In this document: in pieces, positions 9,676-16,894 of the stretch
Position numbering within the stretch: position 1 is the first letter of the stretch
Layout of the letters: each line of letters opens with the position of its first letter
From: Henriciella algicola
GTDB lineage: Bacteria; Pseudomonadota; Alphaproteobacteria; Caulobacterales; Hyphomonadaceae
Direction of reading: 5' to 3'
Length of the DNA stretch: 64,000 nucleotides
NCBI RefSeq assembly: GCF_003576245.1
Contig: NZ_QWGA01000007.1
Coordinates: 372,001-436,000, forward strand
The notes under the pieces: model-generated
The model's input: the letters and a program-made list of their open reading frames with translations, nothing else
Told to the model about the DNA's origin: nothing
The model's database searches: none
Position numbers and translations under genes: made by a program

Positions 9676-10863
9676 CTACGCCATGACGGCGACGGTCGTC
9701 TCGCTGTAGAAGCCATTGAAGCGCGAGGAGAGGGCCTGACCATAGGCACCGAGATGGCAAATCTCGACCCAGTCGCCTTCCTGCACATCAGCAGGCAGCT
9801 CGAATGGACCATTCATGACATCAAGGCTGTCGCAGGTTGGGCCGAAGAAGCGGAAAGCTTCAGTTTCGCCCTGGTCGCGTGGCTCGACGGTGTGAAGCTT
9901 CACTGGGAACTTCCAGGCACACTGGGCCGCGTCGAAGAGCGAGCCATAGCTGCCATCATTGAGGTACAGGTCACCGCCCTTGCGAAGCTCAACACGAGCC
10001 AGCGTCGAGCCGCCTTGCGCACAAAGCGCACGGCCAGGCTCGCCCAGCACCTGAAGGCCTGCAAAACCATGAGCTGACAGCGACGAACGGATCGCGCTGA
10101 AATACTCACCCATCGGGCGCGGCGACATGCCTGGATACGGAACCGGGAAGCCACCACCGCAATCGATCGAATCGATCTCAACGCCCGATGCGTCCACGAT
10201 GGAGCGGACATAGGCCAGCGCCATGTCGTAGTCGCTGATCTCAAGGCACTGCGAGCCGACATGGAAGGTCACGCCTAGCTTGAAGGCGTGGCGGCGTGCT
10301 TCGCCGAGCAGCTCGACGGCCTGGTCGCGGTCTGCGCCAAACTTGCCAGAAAGCGGCATCGCTGCGCCGCCCTTTGGCAGCGCGACACGCAGGTGAAGCG
10401 TCAGGTCACTGGCATAGCCCGTGACTTCAAGCATCTTCTGAAGCTCGTCAGCAGAGTCGAACGAGAAATCACGCACGCCACACTCATACGCGTGACGGAT
10501 CGCTGCGCGCGACTTCACAGGGTGCATGAAGAAAAGCTTCGCGCCGGGTACGACACTCTGGACGAGGTCGACTTCGCGGGTCGAGGCAACGTCAAAGTTG
10601 CGCACGCCGCTGGTCCACAGCGTTTTCAGGACGGCCGGATGCGGGTTTGCCTTCACGGCATAGAGAACCTTGCCGGGGAAACCGTTCAGGAAGGTGCGCG
10701 CAGCTGCCGCAATCTTCTTCGGGTAGAGAACGAAGATCGCGTCATCGCCTTCATAGGCGCGCAGGACATCGCCAACGCTGGCAAAGGCCGGAAGGCCAGA
10801 GCGGTTGGAGGTATCAGGAAGAATAGCAGGGCGCGCCAGCGGCGCAGAACCAGATTTAAACAT
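9676..10863 (-). CDS. Ornithine/lysine decarboxylase-like PLP enzyme (alanine-racemase fold)
   Basis: This fold type III decarboxylase probably makes putrescine (or cadaverine). From the ATG at 10863 it has 395 residues. The PLP lysine is Lys71 (YAVKANPHP). Other landmarks are HVGSQ, the phosphate-binding DCGGGFP, GEPGRALCA, and FGPTCDSLD, whose cysteine (Cys344) matches the catalytic cysteine of ornithine decarboxylases. An in-frame GTG at 10890 would add nine residues; neither start has a clear ribosome site. The DHS-like gene follows 116 bases downstream, suggesting one polyamine pathway. Diaminopimelate decarboxylase is less likely given the CDSLD motif. Ornithine and lysine specificity cannot be separated here. 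Confidence 0.88.
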   Translation of the reverse strand: MFKSGSAPLARPAILPDTSNRSGLPAFASVGDVLRAYEGDDAIFVLYPKKIAAAARTFLNGFPGKVLYAVKANPHPAVLKTLWTSGVRNFDVASTREVDLVQSVVPGAKLFFMHPVKSRAAIRHAYECGVRDFSFDSADELQKMLEVTGYASDLTLHLRVALPKGGAAMPLSGKFGADRDQAVELLGEARRHAFKLGVTFHVGSQCLEISDYDMALAYVRSIVDASGVEIDSIDCGGGFPVPYPGMSPRPMGEYFSAIRSSLSAHGFAGLQVLGEPGRALCAQGGSTLARVELRKGGDLYLNDGSYGSLFDAAQCAWKFPVKLHTVEPRDQGETEAFRFFGPTCDSLDVMNGPFELPADVQEGDWVEICHLGAYGQALSSRFNGFYSETTVAVMA

Positions 10864-10961
10864 GGCAAAGATTCGGATTTTGGCTGGCACGAAGCCAGTG
10901 AACTTATTGACTGCACCAGTACAAACGCCTGATGCGCACGACAGTTCGGCGGGCGAACCCG

Positions 10962-11117
10962 CTACGGCCTTATAAGTTCAGCGACCGCAGCCGCATAATC
11001 TCCGAATTTCTTGTCGTAATAGTTGTAGAGCCCGGTGTCCCAAGCCACATCCAAACGGCTGTAGGCTGCCGCCAAAGCGATCATGTTCGGTGCCATCCAA
11101 GTATCCTCGTCCAGCAT
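10962..11117 (-). CDS. Small uncharacterised protein (51 aa) upstream of the decarboxylase
   Basis: A short minus-strand frame from ATG at 11117 to TAG at 10962 encodes 51 residues. It begins MLDEDTWMAPNMIALAAAYS, continues with an aromatic stretch LYNYYDKKFGDYAAAVAEL, and ends IRP. The amino-acid mix and codon choice (C or G mostly in third position, no rare codons) look like a real protein. It lies about 100 bases upstream of, and on the same strand as, the decarboxylase gene. An in-frame GTG at 11132 is an alternative start; no strong ribosome site is visible at either. I do not recognise the family. It fills most of an otherwise empty 380-base gap. It could also be the 3' part of a decayed gene. 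Confidence 0.55.
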   Translation of the reverse strand: MLDEDTWMAPNMIALAAAYSRLDVAWDTGLYNYYDKKFGDYAAAVAELIRP

Positions 11118-11222
11118 TACCGGGCTCAGCACCCGATGATGAAAGTGAAGACATCTGGGCTCACCCGTACTGACGCCCTTTCGGGACCGTCGTAGCTCGC
11201 TTGCGTGTCGGCGCTCGAAATA

Positions 11223-11238
11223 TTGAATCGCGATTCAA
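11223..11238. promoter_or_regulatory. 16-bp perfect palindrome with two GANTC sites
   Basis: TTGAATCGCGATTCAA reads the same on both strands and contains GAATC and GATTC, both targets of the CcrM methylase found in this group. It lies just past the metC stop (11242) and upstream of the small minus-strand gene, so it could be an operator or a methylation-sensitive control site. Function is inference. Confidence 0.4.
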
Positions 11239-11241
11239 AGA

Positions 11242-12402
11242 TCAAGTATTTTTTACGTCATGTAAGACGGCAAATGCGTGGGCCAGATCCGCGACAAGAT
11301 CGGCAGGGTCTTCTAGGCCTGCATGGAGCCTCACAAGCCGCCCCTGACGGGCCTGTGTCCAGTCTTCCGGCAGCCGTGTGAGTTGCTCATCGCAGGGGAT
11401 GATCAGGCTTTCAAAACCGCCCCAGGAAAAGCCCATCTTGAAGAGTTTCAGCGCCGACAGAAAAGCATCGACATGGCCGTCTTCCGGCGCATCCAGAAGA
11501 AAGCCAAACAGGCCGCAACTTCCTGAAAAGTCCCGCTTCCAGATTTCGTGATCGGGATGGTTGGGCAGGGCAGGGTGGATGACAAGGCTGACATCGTCGT
11601 GCTTCTCCAGCCAGTTCGCGATCTCGAGCGCACTTGCTTCATGCGCTTTCAACCGAGTGCCCAGCGTGCGTGTGCCCCTCAGCGCCGCATAGGCATCATC
11701 TGGCCCTAGCGAGATGCCCCAATCTTCGGTCAGTGCTTCAATCGCCGCGGCATGCTTCTTGTCATTCGTCACGACCGCGCCGCCAAACGCATCCGCATGG
11801 CCCACTACATATTTGGTGAGCGCCTGAAGCGAGATGTCGACGCCAAGGTCGAGCGGGCGATGAAACACGCCAGCGCCCCAGGTATTGTCCATCACCGTCG
11901 TGATACCGGCCTTTCGCGCAATCTCGACAATGGCCGGCGTGTCCGAAATCTCAAAGGTGAGAGACCCCGGCGATTCGAGCACGATCAATCTGGTCTCTGG
12001 CGTAAGGGCCGCCATCAACGCCTCAGGGTCGCGTGGGTTAAAGCGCGCGGCGCTGACTCCCATCGTGGGCAGTCGCTTTTCACAGAATCGCCTCGTGGGC
12101 CCATATACTGAATCGGAAAGCAGAACGTGGTCGCCAGCTTCTACGACAGCCGCAATCGCCACAGCGCAGGCACTGAGGCCCGAGGGCGTCAGCCGCGCAT
12201 ACTCGCCGCCTTCCAGCTCACACAAAGCCGCTTCCAGCTCCCGGTGCACCGACAGCCCCATCCGGCCATATCCGGTCCCGCCACCGTAAAGCGATTGCCG
12301 GTCCGGCAGGAGCACGGTCGATGCACGCTCGACAGGTGGGTTTACGGTGCGCCGCTCGGGATTGCCCTTGCGGTTATGGATGAGCCGGGTCGGAAGTTTC
12401 AT
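11242..12402 (-). CDS. metC: Cystathionine beta-lyase (MetC-type)
   Basis: A PLP enzyme of the Cys/Met-metabolism family that cleaves cystathionine to homocysteine, pyruvate and ammonia on the route to methionine. From ATG at 12402 it has 386 residues. Substrate-loop and cofactor motifs are visible: YGRMGLSVHRELEAALCELE, DNTWGAGVF, and the PLP lysine Lys197 in ALTKYVVGHAD. GWGGFESL-type residues near the C-terminus read FSWGGFESLIIP, as in MetC rather than gamma-lyases. The start overlaps the sseA stop as ATGA, so this is the last gene of a cysK-sseA-metC operon. Confidence 0.92.
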   Translation of the reverse strand: MKLPTRLIHNRKGNPERRTVNPPVERASTVLLPDRQSLYGGGTGYGRMGLSVHRELEAALCELEGGEYARLTPSGLSACAVAIAAVVEAGDHVLLSDSVYGPTRRFCEKRLPTMGVSAARFNPRDPEALMAALTPETRLIVLESPGSLTFEISDTPAIVEIARKAGITTVMDNTWGAGVFHRPLDLGVDISLQALTKYVVGHADAFGGAVVTNDKKHAAAIEALTEDWGISLGPDDAYAALRGTRTLGTRLKAHEASALEIANWLEKHDDVSLVIHPALPNHPDHEIWKRDFSGSCGLFGFLLDAPEDGHVDAFLSALKLFKMGFSWGGFESLIIPCDEQLTRLPEDWTQARQGRLVRLHAGLEDPADLVADLAHAFAVLHDVKNT

Positions 12403-13250
12403 GCCGATGCGGTCGCAATCTCGCTCTCTGGGTGGGAGGCCCATTCTGACCAGGAGCCGTCATAGACAGCGACGTCCCAGTTACCGATCTCGGCCAGAGC
12501 GAGCGCGATGACTGCGGCCGAAACGCCGGAGCCGCAGCTTGCAACAACCGGCCGATCTGCATGGTCGCCCAGCAGCGCGTTGATCTGCTCTTTCGACACA
12601 AGCTTGCCGTCAGCGCCAACCAGCTTGCCGGACGGGACATTCCCGCTGCCGGGAATGTGACCGGAGGGCAGATCCGGGCGTGGCTCTTTCTCAGTTCCGG
12701 CAAAGCGTCCCGCAGGGCGGGCATCGAGAATCGGTGTGTCGCCAGACGCTGAGGCTGCAGCAACCTGCTCGCGCGACTTTATGAGGTCTGAGCGTACGCG
12801 CGGCGTAAAGTGGCGCCCGCCAGTGATAACAGGCGGCAGGTCTTCAAGTTCGCCGCCCTCAGCCTCCCAGGCGCGCAAACCGCCGTTCAGCACGTACACA
12901 TCCTTGTGGCCCATGACGCGGAACATCCACCAGACGCGCGCGGACGCGAAAAAGTCATTCGCATCATAAACGACGACCCGGTTTCCGTCACCGATGCCGA
13001 GCTTGCGCACACGCGATGAGAACTTCACCGAGTCGGGCATCATGTGTGGCAGATTGCTTTCCGTGTCGCTGATCTCGTCAATGTCGAAATAGACCGCGCC
13101 CGGAATGTGCCCCCGGTCATAAGACTGGCGCCCCGCACCGGCACTTGCCGTCCAGCTTGGGAACCAGCTTGCATCGACTACGCGAAGGTCGGGCGCCTTC
13201 AGATTATCTTTCAGCCAGGCCGCTGAAACGAGAGGTGATCCATCAGCCAT
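12399..13250 (-). CDS. sseA: 3-mercaptopyruvate sulfurtransferase (tandem rhodanese)
   Basis: SseA moves sulfane sulfur from 3-mercaptopyruvate to an acceptor. Two rhodanese domains are present, about residues 8-130 and 160-280. The second carries the catalytic Cys239 in the loop CGSGVSA, close to the CGSGVTA loop of mercaptopyruvate-specific enzymes; the first domain lacks the cysteine, as usual. The ATG at 13250 shares one base with the cysK stop (TGATG) and has GGAGGA upstream. It is translationally coupled on both sides, placing it in a sulfur amino-acid operon. Confidence 0.93.
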   Translation of the reverse strand: MADGSPLVSAAWLKDNLKAPDLRVVDASWFPSWTASAGAGRQSYDRGHIPGAVYFDIDEISDTESNLPHMMPDSVKFSSRVRKLGIGDGNRVVVYDANDFFASARVWWMFRVMGHKDVYVLNGGLRAWEAEGGELEDLPPVITGGRHFTPRVRSDLIKSREQVAAASASGDTPILDARPAGRFAGTEKEPRPDLPSGHIPGSGNVPSGKLVGADGKLVSKEQINALLGDHADRPVVASCGSGVSAAVIALALAEIGNWDVAVYDGSWSEWASHPESEIATASA

Positions 13251-14254
13251 CAGGCTTCCTCCATCCAAGGCGGAACGGGCAGATCCTTACTGCGCAGGAA
13301 TTCAGGATTGTAGAGCTTCGACTGGTAGCGATTGCCGTAGTCGCAGAGGATCGTCACGATCGTGTGGCCCGGGCCAAGGTCCTTCGCGAGGCGGACGGCG
13401 CCCGCAATGTTGATGCCGGCGGACCCGCCAAGACACAGACCCTCATGCAGGATCAGATCATAGAGGATGTTCAGCGCCTCATCATCCTGACACCGATAGG
13501 CATAGTCGACCTTCAGGTCTTCGATGTTCTTGGTGATACGGCCCTGACCGATACCTTCGGTAATCGACGTGCCTTCTGATTTCAGCTCGCCATTCTTGAA
13601 ATACTCATAGAGCGCCGCGCCGCCGGGATCAGCGATCCCGATCTTCACGTCCTTGCTCTGCTCCTGAAGGTACTTCGCAACGCCAGCGAGCGTGCCGCCT
13701 GAGCCGACCGCGCAGATAAACCCGTCCACCTTGCCGTCGGTCTGCTGCCAGATTTCAGGACCCGTCGTCGCATAGTGCGCTTCAAGGTTTGCAGTATTGT
13801 CGAACTGGTTCGCCCAGATCGCACCATTCGGCTCTGTCTTTGCGAGTTCTTCGGCGAGCTTGCCGGAATAGCGCGCATAGTGATTGGGGTTGGAGTAGGG
13901 GACAGCATCCACCTCGATCAGTTCTGCGCCAAGCAGCTTCACGGCCAGCTTCTTTTCCTGGCTTTGCGTGCGCGGCATCACGATGACCACGCGGTAGCCA
14001 AGCGCACTACCCACCAGCGCGAGGCCAATGCCGGTATTGCCGGCTGTACCTTCGACAATCGTGCCGCCCGGCTTCAGCGCGCCAGAGCGCTCTGCGTCGC
14101 GAACAATGCCCAGCGCCGCGCGGTCCTTCACGGACTGGCCCGGATTGAGGAATTCGGCCTTGCCGAGAATGGTGCATCCGGTTTCCTCTGAAACCCGCTG
14201 CAGCTTGATAAGTGGTGTATTCCCGATCGCATCGAGAACCGAATTGAGGATCAT
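13250..14254 (-). CDS. cysK: Cysteine synthase A
   Basis: A PLP-dependent O-acetylserine sulfhydrylase that makes cysteine from O-acetylserine and sulfide. From ATG at 14254 it has 334 residues; ACGGAG lies upstream, and the longer frame to 14296 adds nothing similar to the family. The cofactor lysine is Lys43 in NPGQSVKDRAA. TAGNTGIGLALVG is the substrate loop and GSGGTLAG the phosphate-binding loop. First gene of the cysK-sseA-metC operon, which links cysteine synthesis, sulfur transfer and the cystathionine step. Confidence 0.94.
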   Translation of the reverse strand: MILNSVLDAIGNTPLIKLQRVSEETGCTILGKAEFLNPGQSVKDRAALGIVRDAERSGALKPGGTIVEGTAGNTGIGLALVGSALGYRVVIVMPRTQSQEKKLAVKLLGAELIEVDAVPYSNPNHYARYSGKLAEELAKTEPNGAIWANQFDNTANLEAHYATTGPEIWQQTDGKVDGFICAVGSGGTLAGVAKYLQEQSKDVKIGIADPGGAALYEYFKNGELKSEGTSITEGIGQGRITKNIEDLKVDYAYRCQDDEALNILYDLILHEGLCLGGSAGINIAGAVRLAKDLGPGHTIVTILCDYGNRYQSKLYNPEFLRSKDLPVPPWMEEA

Positions 14255-14294
14255 TCTGACTACTCCGTTTGCAAGACCGATGTAGCTATCAGCC

Positions 14295-14381
14295 ATGTCA
14301 GTGACAACACCACGCAGGGCTGATCCGGTCTTGCCTCGCGCGCGTACTAAGTTCGAAGTCTATCTGTTCGAGCGCAAGTAA
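14295..14381 (+). CDS. Possible 28-residue leader ORF before the cupin gene
   Basis: ATG at 14295 runs to a TAA that directly abuts the ATG of the cupin gene. The product starts MSVTTPRRADPVLPRARTK and ends YLFERK, with protein-like codon use. However, it has no ribosome site, and an ECF-type promoter motif lies inside it; if transcription starts there, this frame is not translated from that promoter. It may be a coupled leader, or chance. Confidence 0.25.
   Translation: MSVTTPRRADPVLPRARTKFEVYLFERK
14321..14348 (+). promoter_or_regulatory. ECF-sigma-type promoter (TGATCC-N16-CGTACT) of the cupin-DUF6134 unit
   Basis: A TGATCC -35 element, a 16-base spacer and CGTACT as the -10 element. The same layout occurs before the photolyase operon at 20513-20540. 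It resembles promoters of the RpoE-ChrR (ECF11) singlet-oxygen regulon as I remember them. The start of transcription would fall about 25-30 bases before the ATG at 14382. Confidence 0.6.
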
Positions 14382-14906
14382 ATGTCCAACACCGACACCT
14401 ATCACGCCTTCATGCTGGATTATGCGACCGGCAACCTCTCTGCCAGTATGAGCCTGGCGGCCACCCTGCATCGCCTCATGTCAGAGGAGGGCGATGAGAT
14501 TGCGCGCGTCTGGGAAGCGGTGCGCGCCAATATCAATCCGACCGGTGAAGATCATCAGGAAGCCATCTACCGGATGGAGGATATTGCCACCGAGATCATC
14601 CATACCGACTATGACGCGGTCATGTGGCGCAAGGGCATCTCCGGTGCACGCTTCTGCAAGCTTCCTGAAAATAGCGGATCACTGATGCGGCTGGAGCCAG
14701 GCGACCGGGTGTTCGCCCACGGACACAGCACGTTGGAAGCGATGATCGTTCTGGAAGGCTGCCTAAAGGATGGCCGCGACACGTTCGAGGCTGGAGAGCT
14801 GGTTCTCGCGACGCCCGGAGAGCGCCATCGCCCCGCCGCATCCGGGAACAAGGCATGTACCTGCTTCGTTGCTCGTGCAGATACGCCATTCTGGAGATTC
14901 ACGTGA
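14382..14906 (+). CDS. ChrR-like cupin-domain protein
   Basis: A 174-residue protein. The N-terminal half (YHAFMLDYATGNLSASMSLAATLHRLMS) resembles the helical sigma-binding part of ChrR anti-sigma factors. The C-terminal half, about residues 95-165, is a small cupin barrel (MRLEPGDRVFAHGHSTLEAMIVLEG ... GELVLATPGERHRP). The HxxxCxxC zinc motif of classical ChrR is missing, and no ECF sigma gene is adjacent, so anti-sigma function is doubtful. The cupin histidines (HGH, ERH) may bind metal. An ECF-type promoter lies upstream, and the stop overlaps the next gene's GTG. It may be a regulon member rather than the regulator. Confidence 0.7.
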   Translation: MSNTDTYHAFMLDYATGNLSASMSLAATLHRLMSEEGDEIARVWEAVRANINPTGEDHQEAIYRMEDIATEIIHTDYDAVMWRKGISGARFCKLPENSGSLMRLEPGDRVFAHGHSTLEAMIVLEGCLKDGRDTFEAGELVLATPGERHRPAASGNKACTCFVARADTPFWRFT

Positions 14907-15610
14907 AAACCACGATCAGCACCCTCGCGCTGGCAGCAGCGCTGACCGCCGCACCAGCCTTTGCCGATAGCGCTGAGACCGACAGCATCAGCGCGCCGGT
15001 TTCAGACGAAGCCCCAGCGGCCTGGCAGCCCCAAGACGGCGATAAGATCGTTTTCAACGTCCTGCGCAAGGGCAATGAGTTCGGCACGCACACCATCTCC
15101 TTCGACGTCGAGTCGGAAGATAGCTTCACGGCGCGCTCTGATGTCGAGCTGAAAGCGGGCCTCGGCCCGATCACCGTGTTTCGCTACGAACTCGACGCGA
15201 CTGAAACCTGGAAGGACGGCAAGCTGGTCGGCCTTGAAGGCAAGACGAATGATGATGGCGACGACGAATTCGTAGAGGCGAGTCTCGACGGCGACAGCCT
15301 TAACGTTAATGGCTCTGCCTATTCGGGCAATGCACCGCTCGGAATCATCCCGTCCAGCCACTGGAATATCCAGCAGGCATTCAGCAGCCAGATCCTGTCC
15401 ACGGAGACGGGCGAACTTCTGGATACCAATGTCGAGAAAATCGGCCGCGAGACCCTGACGATTGGCGGTGAGGAAGTCGAAACCACCCACTATCGCCTGA
15501 AATCAGATCTGACTGTCGATCTCTGGTATGACGACCAGTCTCGTTGGGTGAAGCTCGGCTTTGAAGCCCGCGGTCAGCAGATCGATTACGTGCTGACTGA
15601 GCTCTACTAG
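14903..15610 (+). CDS. Exported DUF6134-type protein
   Basis: A 235-residue exported protein of unknown function. Starting at GTG 14903 gives a clean signal peptide (KTTISTLALAAALTAAPAFA, then DS) with GGAGA just upstream; the start overlaps the cupin stop as GTGA. The mature part is beta-rich and begins VFNVLRKGNEFGTHTISFDV, a pattern of DUF6134/DUF3108-like periplasmic proteins, and ends in WVKLGFEARGQQIDYVLTEL. It is coupled to the ChrR-like gene and therefore likely shares the stress promoter. Its biochemical role is unknown. Confidence 0.78.
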   Translation: MKTTISTLALAAALTAAPAFADSAETDSISAPVSDEAPAAWQPQDGDKIVFNVLRKGNEFGTHTISFDVESEDSFTARSDVELKAGLGPITVFRYELDATETWKDGKLVGLEGKTNDDGDDEFVEASLDGDSLNVNGSAYSGNAPLGIIPSSHWNIQQAFSSQILSTETGELLDTNVEKIGRETLTIGGEEVETTHYRLKSDLTVDLWYDDQSRWVKLGFEARGQQIDYVLTELY

Positions 15611-15632
15611 GCAGCACTCACACCAAAACGAC

Positions 15633-15660
15633 AAAAGGCGGGCCGCAAAGCCCGCCTTTT
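15633..15660. terminator. Bidirectional rho-independent terminator
   Basis: An 11-bp stem AAAAGGCGGGC / GCCCGCCTTTT around a six-base loop. The arms themselves supply the T run on each strand. It separates the convergent DUF6134 gene (plus) and CFA-like gene (minus). Confidence 0.85.
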
Positions 15661-15661
15661 C

Positions 15662-16894
15662 TTATGCCCGCGAAAGCTGGAATTGACCGACATTGATCCG
15701 GCCGTTCCCGAAACCAGCCTCGCAATAGCTGAGATAGAAGCGCCACAACCGGCGGAAGCGCTCGTCGAATCCGAAAGTCTGGATCTTGTCCCAGGCCTCT
15801 TCGAAGCGATCGGCCCATAGCTTCAGCGTGCGGGCATAGTCTTGACCGAAATAATGCACGGCATCAAAACGAAGCCCCGCATTGCTCAGCGACTCGCGAA
15901 GCGCCACTTCACTTGGCAACATGCCACCCGGGAAAATGTAGCGCTGGATGAAGTCGGTCCGCTTGCGGTAGCGACGGAACAGGCGGTCCTCGATCGTGAT
16001 AATCTGGAGCGCAGCTTTCGCATCATCCTTCAAGCTCTCACGCACTTTCTCGAAATAGCTCGGCCAGTAAGCCTCACCGACAGCCTCAAACATTTCGATA
16101 GAGGCAACGCCATCATATTTCCCCTGATGGTCGCGGTAATCCTCCAGACGGATCTCCACGCGGTCCGACAGTCCCTCTCTCTGCATACGGGCAGCTGCAT
16201 AGTCGCGCTGCGCCTCAGAGATGGTGAGACAGGTGACCTTCGACCCGCGCGCCTTCGCCGCATATTCGGCAAACCCGCCCCAGCCGCAGCCAATCTCGAG
16301 AAGCTCGCTATCAGGCCCGGCAGAAAGCTGGTCCGCAATGCCTTTATACTTGGCCGTCTGGGCCTGCTCGAGTGACAGGTTCGGCTTGTCGAACAGGGCA
16401 GACGAATAGGTCATCGTCTCATCCAGCCAAGCCGAATAGAAGTCATTGCCAAGATCATAGTGGGCCATGATGTTGCGGCGGGCACCGGCGCGGCTGTTGC
16501 GGTTGAACATATGGCGTAGCTTGTTGATCCCCCTCACAAGAGAGCCACCAACCGCTAGCTTTCCAGCCGCCTCGAAATTCTCCGAGAAGTATTCCAGCAC
16601 CGCTGTGAGGTCCGGCGTGGACCATTCGCCATCCATATAGCTTTCGGCAAAGCCGATATCGCCGCCAGCCAGCGCACGTTTGGCAAAGCCGAACTCGTGA
16701 ACATCGACCACAGCATGCGGGCCCGGATTTCCCTGATCGAACAGGACCGAACGCCCATCCGGCAAATTGAAGCGAAGCGAGCCGTTTTCGGTTCGAAGCA
16801 GGAAAAGCCCTGCAAGCCGGAAGCCCGCTGGAACACCGGACAATTGCCTCAGCGACGAGACCGTTGCGCGAATTTCGCCTGACTGCTGGTTCAT
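15662..16894 (-). CDS. cfa: Cyclopropane-fatty-acyl-phospholipid synthase-like methyltransferase
   Basis: A SAM-dependent enzyme acting on unsaturated acyl chains of membrane phospholipids. The SAM site EIGCGWGGFAEYA is clear, as are the N-terminal acyl-binding region (GFAESYMDGEW) and the HYDLGNDFYSAWLDETMTYSSALF segment. The cysteine that E. coli Cfa has in YSCAYW is serine here (YSSALF), and its LHTI histidine is isoleucine (QIITIE), so the methylated product may differ from a plain cyclopropane. The start at 16894 overlaps the DUF1365 stop (ATGA) and has GGAGA upstream. Last gene of the photolyase-FAD-DUF1365-cfa operon. Confidence 0.85.
   Translation of the reverse strand: MNQQSGEIRATVSSLRQLSGVPAGFRLAGLFLLRTENGSLRFNLPDGRSVLFDQGNPGPHAVVDVHEFGFAKRALAGGDIGFAESYMDGEWSTPDLTAVLEYFSENFEAAGKLAVGGSLVRGINKLRHMFNRNSRAGARRNIMAHYDLGNDFYSAWLDETMTYSSALFDKPNLSLEQAQTAKYKGIADQLSAGPDSELLEIGCGWGGFAEYAAKARGSKVTCLTISEAQRDYAAARMQREGLSDRVEIRLEDYRDHQGKYDGVASIEMFEAVGEAYWPSYFEKVRESLKDDAKAALQIITIEDRLFRRYRKRTDFIQRYIFPGGMLPSEVALRESLSNAGLRFDAVHYFGQDYARTLKLWADRFEEAWDKIQTFGFDERFRRLWRFYLSYCEAGFGNGRINVGQFQLSRA

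Noticed and set aside
10932-11195. Plus-strand 87-codon frame in the gap upstream of the decarboxylase
   Set aside because: It overlaps the better minus-strand 51-codon gene; its composition is not protein-like and no ribosome site is seen.
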